In this document: positions 5,832 to 11,675 of the stretch, one piece after another
Position numbering within the stretch: position 1 is the stretch's first letter
Layout of the letters: the number at the start of each line of letters is the position of its first letter
NCBI GenBank assembly: GCA_016180705.1
Contig: JACPAU010000029.1
Location: forward strand, 1-11,675
Reading direction: 5' to 3'
Length of the DNA stretch: 11,675 nucleotides
Source of the DNA: Candidatus Methylomirabilota bacterium
Lineage (GTDB): Bacteria; Methylomirabilota; Methylomirabilia; Methylomirabilales; JACPAU01
The notes under the pieces: generated by a model
Told to the model about the DNA's origin: nothing
The model's database searches: none
Seen by the model: the letters and a program-made list of their open reading frames with translations, nothing else
Position numbers and translations under genes: made by a program

Positions 5832-6583
5832 CGGAACCGGGGGAGCGGCTCCAGAAGATCCTGGCCCGGGCCGGCTTCGGCTCCCGGCGCGCCTGCGAGG
5901 CCCTGATCCTGGAGGGGCGGGTCGCCGTCAACGGGGTGGTGGTCCGCACCCTCGGGACCCGCGCGGAGGCGAGCGCGGACGCCATCGAGGTGGACCGGCG
6001 CGCCGTGCCCCGTCCCGCCCCGTCCGTCTACGTGCTCCTGCACAAGCCGCCCGGCGTGATCACCTCCCTCCGGGACCCCCAGGGCCGGCCGGTCGTGACC
6101 GACCTGCTGCCCCGCCGCCTCCCCCGCCTCTTTCCCGTGGGACGGCTCGACTTCGCCTCGGAGGGACTGCTCCTCCTGACCAACGACGGCCCGCTCATGC
6201 AGCGGATGCTCCACCCGGCGTTCGCCGTCCCCCGCACTTACCACGCCCGGGTCCGCGGCGTCCCCTCGGACGCGACGCTGGCCGCGATGCGCCGGGGGGT
6301 GCGGGTCGGGGGCGAGCGGCTGCGAGCCCGCGAGGCCCGGCTCCTGAAGCGCACGGACCGGAACGCGTGGGTCGAGGTGGTGGTGGCGGAGGGAAAGCAT
6401 CACGAGGTGCGCCGGCTCTGCGAGGCGCTGGGGCACCCGGTCCTCCGCCTGCGGCGCGTGGCCTTCGGCCCGCTTCGGCTGGGCAGCCTGCCGCGCGGGG
6501 CGTGGCGTCCCTTGAGTGCGCGGGAGGCGGCCGCGCTGCGCGGCCTCGGGGGGACAAGGGCCTTGAAGGCCTCCGGGGCTTAG
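5828..6583 (+). CDS. rluB: 23S rRNA pseudouridine synthase, RluB/RsuA family
   Basis: This enzyme isomerises a specific uridine to pseudouridine in ribosomal RNA; the RluB group acts on 23S rRNA near U2605 (E. coli numbering), its RsuA relatives on 16S rRNA. The 251-residue protein has an N-terminal S4 RNA-binding domain (about 4-60: ERLQKILARAGFGSRRACEA and GRVAVNGVVV). The catalytic motif GRLDFASEGLLLLTNDG lies at 105-121, with Asp108 the expected nucleophile. The C-terminal HHEVRRLCEALGHPVLRLRR (191-210) corresponds to the usual NREVRRM region. The GTG start overlaps the scpB stop as GTGA. Family membership is secure; the RluB label rests on the scpAB neighbourhood and length, so the exact target is inferred. 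The stop lies inside a promoter-like sequence serving the next operon. Confidence 0.9.
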   Translation: MTEPGERLQKILARAGFGSRRACEALILEGRVAVNGVVVRTLGTRAEASADAIEVDRRAVPRPAPSVYVLLHKPPGVITSLRDPQGRPVVTDLLPRRLPRLFPVGRLDFASEGLLLLTNDGPLMQRMLHPAFAVPRTYHARVRGVPSDATLAAMRRGVRVGGERLRAREARLLKRTDRNAWVEVVVAEGKHHEVRRLCEALGHPVLRLRRVAFGPLRLGSLPRGAWRPLSAREAAALRGLGGTRALKASGA

Positions 6584-6591
6584 GCTATAGT
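6563..6591 (+). promoter_or_regulatory. Sigma-70-like promoter for the aromatic amino acid operon
   Basis: TTGAAG (6563-6568) and TATAGT (6586-6591) are separated by exactly 17 bases, the optimal spacing. They match the consensus at 4 of 6 and 5 of 6 positions. Such a pair is rare in this GC-rich sequence, and it sits at the boundary between rluB and pheA, overlapping the rluB stop. Transcription would start near 6598, leaving a leader of about 34 bases before the pheA ATG at 6632, too short for a typical attenuator. The next genes follow with gaps of 8-13 bases and probably share this transcript. Confidence 0.6.
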
Positions 6592-6631
6592 GCGGCCGTC
6601 TCAGGGACCGCGGACGCGGCGGAGCGGGGCG

Positions 6632-7664
6632 ATGACCCTCGAGGACCTCCGGAAGCGGATTGACGCCATCGACGAGCAGATCCTCAAACTGCTGAGCGAG
6701 CGGGCCGCCGTCGTCCAGGAGATCGGGCAGCTGAAGCTCCGGGAGGGGCTCGACTTCCACGCGCCCCAGCGGGAGGAAGAGATCCTGGAGCGGCTGACCC
6801 AGCAGAACCCGGGCCCCTTCCCGGAGACGGCCGTCCGCTCCGTGTACCGGGAGATCATCTCGGCCTGCCGCTCCCTTGAGCACCCCCTCGGGGTCGCCTA
6901 CCTGGGCCCCCGGGCGACCTTCACCCACCTGGCCTGCCTGAAGCGGTTCGGCGATGGGGCCGAGTTCCTGCCGGTCCGGAGCATCCGGGACGTGTTCCTG
7001 GAGGTGGAGAAGGGCAAGGTCGAGTACGGGGTCGTGCCCATCGAGAACTCGACCGAGGGGGTGGTGAGCCACACCCTGGACATGTTCGTGGACTCCGATT
7101 TGAAGATCTGCGGGGAGATCCTCCTCGAGGTCTCGCACCATCTGCTCTCCAAGAGCGGCGAGAAGGGCGCGATCGAGAAGATCTACTCGCACCCCCACGC
7201 GATCGCCCAGTCACGGCGCTGGCTGGAGGCGAACGTCCCGCACGTCCCGGTGCTCGAGGTGGCCTCCACGGCCGCCGCCGCCGAAATCGCCAGCCGGGAG
7301 CCCGCCGCCGCCGCGATCGCCTCCGAGCTGGCCGCGCGCCTCTACGGGCTCACAATCGTGTCGGCGCGGATCGAGGACGCGGTGAACAACTTCACCCGGT
7401 TCCTCATCGTGGGCCGGAAGCCCGCCCCCCGCACGGGGCACGACAAGACCTCGATCCTCTTCTCGATCAAGGACCGGATCGGGGCGCTGTACCGGATGCT
7501 CCTCCAAGACGAAGGTCTGGGAGTACCTCTTCTACGTGGACTTCGAGGGGCACGGCGACGACGAGCCGGTCCGAGAGGCGCTGGCCCGGCTCGCGGAGCA
7601 GTGCCTCTTCCTCAAGGTGCTCGGCTCCTACCCCAGCGAGAAGCGGCGCGCCCCGTCCCTCTAG
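6632..7664 (+). CDS. pheA: Chorismate mutase/prephenate dehydratase (P-protein), ACT domain broken by an internal deletion
   Basis: The P-protein converts chorismate to prephenate and then to phenylpyruvate, the route to phenylalanine. An AroQ-type chorismate mutase domain covers residues 1-85 (LRKRIDAIDEQILKLLSERA). The dehydratase domain covers about 87-262: AYLGPRATFTHLA, GVVPIENSTEGVVSHTLD, and FTRF with the Thr255-Arg256-Phe257 triad. The ACT domain starts at 272 (KTSILFSIKDRIGALYRML) but jumps at 7500-7503 to its far end in another frame (SKTKVWEYLFYVDFEGH...), which ends at the TAG at 7662. About 17 residues, including the place of the phenylalanine-binding ESRP motif, are missing; the loss is about 50 nt. 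As given, translation from 6632 does not stop at 7664 but continues into hisC. Catalytic domains look intact. The ATG at 6632 follows GGAG at 6621-6624. Confidence 0.88.
7503..7664 (+). pseudogene. pheA: Out-of-frame remnant of the PheA ACT domain
   Basis: Read from 7503, one base off the main pheA frame, the sequence gives SKTKVWEYLFYVDFEGHGDD and then an ACT-domain end with LFLKVLGSYPS, closing at the TAG at 7662-7664. This is the normal C-terminus of a P-protein and places the true gene end just before the hisC ribosome binding site (AGGAG at 7663-7667). It has no start of its own. A simple ribosomal frameshift could not repair the protein, because the intervening segment is missing from the DNA. 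Confidence 0.85.
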
Positions 7665-7672
7665 GAGAAACG

Positions 7673-8776
7673 ATGGTCCGGCCCTTGAGCGCCCTGGCCT
7701 CCCCGCACCTCCTGAGCCTCCGCCCGTACAGTCCCGGGAAGCCGATCGAGGAGGTCGAGCGCGAGCTCGGCCTGACCGGTCCGGCGAAGCTCGCCAGCAA
7801 CGAGAACCCCCTGGGCCCCTCCCCGCTCGCCGTCAAGGCGATCCGGGAGGCCGCGGCCGGGGTCCATCGCTACCCGGACGGGGGCGGGAGTGCCCTCAAG
7901 GCCCGCCTGGCCGCGCGGCTCGGGGTGCCCCCGGCGCAGATCGCTCTCGGCAACGGCTCCAACGAGCTCCTCGACCTGGCGGCGCGGATCTTCCTGCAGC
8001 CGGGGGACGAGGCGGTGATGGCGCGTCCCGCCTTTATCATTTATCGGATGGCCTGCCAGGCCCTCGGGGCCGTCCCCGTCGAGGTCCCCTGCCGCGCGCA
8101 CGTCCACGATCTTGAGGCGATGGCGGCGGCGGTGACGGCCCGGACGAAGCTCATCTTCGTGGGCAACCCCAACAACCCGACGGGGACGGCTGTACAACCG
8201 GCGGCGCTCGAGGCCTTCGTCCGGCGCCTCCCCCCGGAGCTTCTCCTGGTCCTGGACGAGGCGTACTGGGAGTTCCTCCCGGAGGGGGAGCGCCCGCCGA
8301 GCCTCGATTGGGTTCGGGAGGGCCGGCGCTGCTTCGTCCTGCGCACCTTCTCCAAGATCTACGGGTTGGCCGGGCTCCGCGTCGGCTACGGGGTCGGCCC
8401 GCCCGAGCTCATTGACCTGCTGGACCGGCTGCGGGCGCCGTTCAACGTGAACGCGGTCGCCCAGGCGGCGGCGGCCGCCGCCCTGGAGGACGACGCGCAC
8501 GTCTCGCGCACGCTCGCCGCCACCGCCGAGGGCCGGTTGGCGCTTGCCGCCGGCCTCGCGGCGCTCGGGGTGCCTGCAGTGCCGAGCGCGGCCAACTTCC
8601 TGCTGGTGGACGTCCGGCGGGACGGCGCGGCCGTGGCCGACGCGCTGCTCAAGCGCGGGGTCATTGTCCGGCCGATGGGGGCCTACGGGCTGCCCACCCA
8701 TCTGCGGATCACCGTCGGGACGCCCCCGGAGAACGCCCGGGCCCTGGAAGCGCTGCGCGCGGCGTTCGCGGCCTGA
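7673..8776 (+). CDS. hisC: Histidinol-phosphate/aromatic aminotransferase
   Basis: This PLP-dependent class I/II aminotransferase of the HisC subfamily transaminates imidazole-acetol phosphate/histidinol phosphate; many relatives also act on phenylpyruvate and hydroxyphenylpyruvate. The 367-residue protein has all landmarks: ASNENPLGPSP (41-51), NPNNPTGT (165-172), DEAYWEF with Asp195 and Tyr198, the PLP lysine Lys228 in RTFSKIYGLAGLRVGY, and the substrate-binding Arg in LRITVGTP near the end. The ATG at 7673 is preceded by AGGAG (7663-7667) that overlaps the pheA stop, so independent translation is expected. No in-frame stop separates it from the shifted pheA frame, so a readthrough fusion also exists on paper. 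Lying between pheA and aroF/tyrA, it probably does the last step of Phe/Tyr synthesis as well as, or instead of, histidine synthesis. Confidence 0.92.
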   Translation: MVRPLSALASPHLLSLRPYSPGKPIEEVERELGLTGPAKLASNENPLGPSPLAVKAIREAAAGVHRYPDGGGSALKARLAARLGVPPAQIALGNGSNELLDLAARIFLQPGDEAVMARPAFIIYRMACQALGAVPVEVPCRAHVHDLEAMAAAVTARTKLIFVGNPNNPTGTAVQPAALEAFVRRLPPELLLVLDEAYWEFLPEGERPPSLDWVREGRRCFVLRTFSKIYGLAGLRVGYGVGPPELIDLLDRLRAPFNVNAVAQAAAAAALEDDAHVSRTLAATAEGRLALAAGLAALGVPAVPSAANFLLVDVRRDGAAVADALLKRGVIVRPMGAYGLPTHLRITVGTPPENARALEALRAAFAA

Positions 8777-8788
8777 GGAAGGAGCGGT

Positions 8789-9802
8789 ATGGTCATCGTC
8801 ATGCGGAGCGGCGCGACCGAGCAGGAAATCGCCCAGGTCGCCCAGAAGATCACCGCCCACGGGCTCACCCCGCACGTCTCGCGCGGGGTCGAGCGGACCA
8901 TCATCGGCGCCATCGGGGACGAGCGGATCCTCCGGGAGGTCGCGCTGGAGGCGCTGCCCGGCGTCGAGAAGGTCCTCCCGATCCTGAAGCCCTTCAAGCT
9001 GGCGAGCCGGGAGTTCAGGCCGGAGAACAGCGTGATCAGGGTCAACGGGGTCGAGGTGGGTGGGCAGCGCCTCGCCGTCATCGCCGGGCCCTGCTCCGTG
9101 GAGGGGCGGGAAATGCTCCTGGAGATGGCCCGCGCGGTCCGGGCGGCCGGCGCGCACCTGCTCCGGGGCGGGGCCTTCAAGCCCCGGACCTCCCCTTACA
9201 CCTTCCAGGGGCTCGGGGAGGAGGCGCTCCGGTACCTCGCCGAGGCCCGCGAGGCGACGGGGCTGCCCGTCGTCACCGAGCTCATGGACCCCCGGGATGC
9301 GCCGCTCGTCCTGAAATACGCCGACATGATCCAGATCGGGGCGCGGAACATGCAGAACTTCCGCCTCCTGAAGGAGGTCGGGATGCACCGGAAGCCCGTC
9401 CTCCTGAAGCGGGGGATGAGCAGCAGCATCAAGGAACTGCTCATGTCGGCGGAGTACATCCTCTCCGAGGGGAACTACAACGTGATCCTGTGCGAGCGGG
9501 GGATCCGGACCTTCGAAGACTTCACCCGGAACACCCTGGACCTGAGCGCGGTCCCCGCGCTCAAGTCCCTCACGCACCTGCCGGTCCTCGTGGACCCGAG
9601 CCACGGAACCGGGAAGTGGGACCTGGTGCCGCCCATGGCGCTCGCGGCGGTGGCGGCCGGGGCCGATGGGATCATGGTGGAGGTCCACCCGCACCCGGCG
9701 GAGGCCCTCTCCGACGGGCCCCAGGCGCTGGTGCCGAAGCGGTTCGAGCGCCTGATGGCGGATGTCGCGGCGGTGGCTCAGGCCGTGGGGCGGCGGGTGT
9801 AG
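8789..9802 (+). CDS. aroF: 3-deoxy-7-phosphoheptulonate (DAHP) synthase, type I-beta with N-terminal regulatory domain
   Basis: It condenses phosphoenolpyruvate and erythrose 4-phosphate to DAHP, the entry to the shikimate pathway. Residues 1-70 form the ferredoxin-like/ACT-like regulatory domain ([20 protein letters not shown]), followed by the TIM barrel: AGPCSVE (99-105), [17 protein letters not shown] (125-141), LLKRGM (205-210), CERGIRT (235-241), DPSHGTG (269-275). The expected metal ligands Cys102, His272, Glu298 and Asp309 fall at the same numbers as in the Thermotoga maritima enzyme, which is inhibited by tyrosine and phenylalanine through this N-terminal domain. The ATG at 8789 has AAGGAG at 8779-8784. 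The gene follows hisC by 12 bases and precedes tyrA by 8. The symbol aroF is conventional; aroG-like naming is equally possible. Confidence 0.95.
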   Translation: MVIVMRSGATEQEIAQVAQKITAHGLTPHVSRGVERTIIGAIGDERILREVALEALPGVEKVLPILKPFKLASREFRPENSVIRVNGVEVGGQRLAVIAGPCSVEGREMLLEMARAVRAAGAHLLRGGAFKPRTSPYTFQGLGEEALRYLAEAREATGLPVVTELMDPRDAPLVLKYADMIQIGARNMQNFRLLKEVGMHRKPVLLKRGMSSSIKELLMSAEYILSEGNYNVILCERGIRTFEDFTRNTLDLSAVPALKSLTHLPVLVDPSHGTGKWDLVPPMALAAVAAGADGIMVEVHPHPAEALSDGPQALVPKRFERLMADVAAVAQAVGRRV

Positions 9803-9810
9803 GGGGCGGG

Positions 9811-10698
9811 ATGAGGCGGGAGCGGCGGGGCAAACCGGTACCAACGCTCTTCCACCGGGTGGCGGTGGCGGGGGTGGGCCTGATCGGCGGGAGCCTGGCC
9901 GCCGCCTGTCGCAAGCGGGGCCTCACGGAGCGGCTCATCGGCTGGGACGCGGACGGGAGCGCCCTGCAGGAGGCGCTGTCCCTGGGGCTGGTGGACGAGG
10001 CGGCCCCCGAAGCCGCCGCCGCCGCGGCCGGGGCCGACCTCGTGGTGCTGGCCGTCCCGGTCGGCGCGCTGGAGGCGGTCGCGGCGACCATCGCCCCCGC
10101 GCTCGCGCCCGACGCGCTCGTCACCGACGTCGGAAGCGTGAAGGGGAGCCTCGTCGGCCGCCTTGAGGCCCTCCTCCCGGCGGGCCGGTACGTCCCGGGC
10201 CATCCCATCGCCGGGCGGGAGCGCTCGGGGCCGGCCGCCGCCTCCGCCTCCCTCTTCGAGGGGGCCCGCTGCATCCTGACCCCGACGGCGCGCACGGACC
10301 GGCAGGCCCTCGGGCGGATCCGCCGCCTGTGGGAGGAGGTCGGGGCGGTGGTGGAGACGATGGACCCGGAGACGCACGAGGCGGTCTTTGCCGCCGTGAG
10401 CTACCTCCCCCACGCGGTCGCCTACGCGCTCATGAACGCGATGCTGGATCTGAAAGCCGAGGGGCGGGACGTCCTGCCTTACAGCGCCGGGGGGCTGCGG
10501 GATTTCACCCGGGTGGCGGCCTCCGACCCGACCATGTGGCGCGACATCTTCCTGGCGAACCGGGCGGCGCTCCTCGAGGCTCTCCGCCGCTTCCGTGCAG
10601 CCCTGGCACGAATGGAGGCGGCCCTAGCGGCGGGCGACGGGGCAAGCCTCTGGGCCGAGTGCGACCGGGCCCGCCGGGCCCGCCGCGACTTGGTGTAG
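9811..10698 (+). CDS. tyrA: Prephenate (or arogenate) dehydrogenase
   Basis: This cytoplasmic enzyme oxidatively decarboxylates prephenate with NAD(P)+ to 4-hydroxyphenylpyruvate, the route to tyrosine. The 295-residue protein has a Rossmann fold with GVGLIGGSLA (21-30) and Asp46 (GWDAD) at the end of the second strand, favouring NAD+. It also has VTDVGSVKG (104-112), GHPIAGRERSG (130-140, with His131), SYLPHAVAYAL (197-207, with His201) and FTRVAASDP (232-240, with Arg234), matching catalytic and substrate-binding residues known from Aquifex TyrA. The length fits the dehydrogenase alone: no fused chorismate mutase and no C-terminal ACT domain. The ATG at 9811 follows AGGGGG at 9801-9806. Prephenate versus arogenate use cannot be told from sequence. 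aroA, often the next gene in such clusters, is absent; hflX follows. Confidence 0.93.
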   Translation: MRRERRGKPVPTLFHRVAVAGVGLIGGSLAAACRKRGLTERLIGWDADGSALQEALSLGLVDEAAPEAAAAAAGADLVVLAVPVGALEAVAATIAPALAPDALVTDVGSVKGSLVGRLEALLPAGRYVPGHPIAGRERSGPAAASASLFEGARCILTPTARTDRQALGRIRRLWEEVGAVVETMDPETHEAVFAAVSYLPHAVAYALMNAMLDLKAEGRDVLPYSAGGLRDFTRVAASDPTMWRDIFLANRAALLEALRRFRAALARMEAALAAGDGASLWAECDRARRARRDLV

Positions 10699-10711
10699 GG
10701 AGGGATCGGGC

Positions 10712-11675
10712 GTGCGGATCGTGCCCGCGGGGGGAGAGCGGCGGCGAGAGGTGGCGGTGCTGGTGGGGCTCCGGACCGGGCGGACGCCCCGGTGGGCCGT
10801 GGAGGACTCCCTGGAGGAGCTGGCGCGTCTCACCGAATCGGCCGGCGCCTTTCCCCGCAATGCGATCCTCCAGGAGCGGCCGGCCCCCGACCCCCGGACC
10901 CTCATCGGCCCGGGCAAGGTGGAGGAGCTGCGCAGCCTCTGCCGGGAGGGGGTGGACCTCGTCATCGTGGACGAGGATCTGAGCGGCAGCCAGCAGCGGA
11001 ACCTGGAGCGGGCGCTCGGGTGCAAGGTCGTGGACCGGGCCGGGCTCATCCTGGACATCTTCGCCCAGCGGGCGATGACGCGGGAGACCTCCTCCCCCGC
11101 CTGACCCGCCAATGGACCCACCTGGAGCGGCTGGGGGGCGGGATCGGGACGCGCGGCCCGGGGGAGACGCAGCTCGAGTCGGACCGGCGCCGGATCCGCG
11201 TGCGGATGGCCCGCATCCGCCGGGACCTCGGGAAGGTCCGCCGCCACCGGGCACTGCTCCGGCGCCCGCGCCGGAAGCTGCCCATCCCGACGGTGGCCCT
11301 GGTCGGCTACACGAACGCGGGCAAGACTTCCCTGCTCAACGCCCTGACCCACGCGCGCGCGTACGTGGCCGACGCGCTCTTCGCCACGCTCGACCCCACC
11401 CTGCGTCGGATCCAGCTCCCCTCCGGGCGGGCCGCACTCCTCTCGGACACGGTCGGGTTCATCCGGAAGCTCCCGCCGCAGCTCGTCCAGGCCTTCAAGG
11501 CGACCCTGGAGGAGGTGCGGGAGGCAGACGCCCTCGCGCACGTCATCGACGCCAGCCACCCGCAGGCCGCCGAGCAGCGGGCGGCCGTCGAGCGCGTCCT
11601 CGGGGAGCTGGGGGCGGCAGGGAAGCCCGTCCTGGCCGTCCACAACAAGATCGACCGGCTGCCCGAGGCCGCCGG
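10712..11675 (+). pseudogene. hflX: HflX GTPase, interrupted by a frameshifting deletion; 3' end outside window
   Basis: HflX is a ribosome-binding GTPase that splits stalled or hibernating 70S ribosomes. The N-terminal domain is clear from the GTG at 10712 (GGGAGGG at 10698-10704): LIGPGKVEELRSL, DLSGSQQRNLE, VVDRAGLILDIFAQRA. After TRE the frame leaves the family sequence and stops at TGA 11102-11104. From 11089, in another frame, the protein resumes with LLPRLTRQWTHLERLGGGIG, GTRGPGETQLESDRRR, the P-loop VGYTNAGKTSLLNAL, switch II DTVGFIRKLPPQLVQAF and NKID, and runs off the window. The segment normally reading GKLQVELAQL plus two residues is gone, about 34 nt. The GTPase half has no start of its own, so the gene is broken as given. 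It may be a true mutation or a sequence error. Confidence 0.88.

Noticed and set aside
7496..7510. Programmed ribosomal frameshift restoring the PheA ACT domain
   Set aside because: A +1 shift would join GALYRML to SKTKVWEY but could not supply the roughly 17 missing residues, and no known slippery signal or stimulator is evident.
7661..9844. Very long antisense open frame (727 codons) opposite hisC-aroF
   Set aside because: It shadows two unmistakable + strand enzymes. Long antisense frames are expected at this GC content, and its Pro/Arg/His/Gly-rich translation has no domain. The long antisense frames at 2743-4530, 5597-7198, 724-1701 and 10624-11643 are rejected for the same reason.
1..11675. 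Mobile elements, CRISPR arrays, tRNA/rRNA genes, toxin-antitoxin or defence genes
   Set aside because: I looked on both strands and saw no transposase, regular spaced repeats, tRNA-like cloverleaf, or accessory-type gene. The window is continuous core metabolism and housekeeping.

Overview
This is a very GC-rich stretch of ordinary bacterial core chromosome. Nearly every codon ends in G or C, and every convincing gene lies on the + strand. The gene set and order (phospholipid synthesis, aspartokinase, ScpA-ScpB-RluB, then an aromatic amino acid cluster) and the protein style suggest a free-living, high-GC soil or subsurface bacterium. Candidates are a Rokubacteria/Methylomirabilota-like or deltaproteobacterium-like lineage. 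That placement is a guess from style, not from any search.

Layout. Bases 1-657 hold the 3' end of a TPR protein, followed at 700-1551 by a short ExeA/GspA-type AAA+ ATPase. Bases 1558-2714 hold pgsA and plsY, two membrane enzymes of phospholipid synthesis whose ends overlap by four bases. A gap of about 290 bases follows, with an AT-richer patch, a 9-base direct repeat, a perfect hairpin and a possible promoter. Next come lysC (3004-4344, probably with an internal start for a regulatory beta chain) and a 35-residue membrane mini-ORF (4349-4456). The condensin partners scpA and scpB and the pseudouridine synthase rluB follow as a tightly overlapping run. A good sigma-70-like promoter (6563-6591) at the end of rluB leads into pheA-hisC-aroF-tyrA, followed by hflX, which runs off the window.

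Function. DAHP synthase (aroF) commits carbon to the shikimate pathway. The P-protein PheA and the dehydrogenase TyrA take chorismate and prephenate towards phenylalanine and tyrosine. The HisC-type aminotransferase can transaminate the aromatic keto acids or histidinol phosphate. LysC opens the aspartate family pathway.

Oddities. pheA has lost about 50 nt from its ACT domain, including the region of the ESRP phenylalanine-binding motif. The shifted frame runs open straight into hisC, so the sequence as given encodes a PheA-HisC fusion. hflX has lost about 34 nt just before its GTPase half and stops early. Both losses are out of frame and both hit highly conserved segments, so they are either real mutations or consensus/assembly errors. 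LysC has Arg where the family signature has Ser (KYGGTR for KYGGTS). I see no mobile element, CRISPR array, RNA gene, defence system or other clearly new system here.
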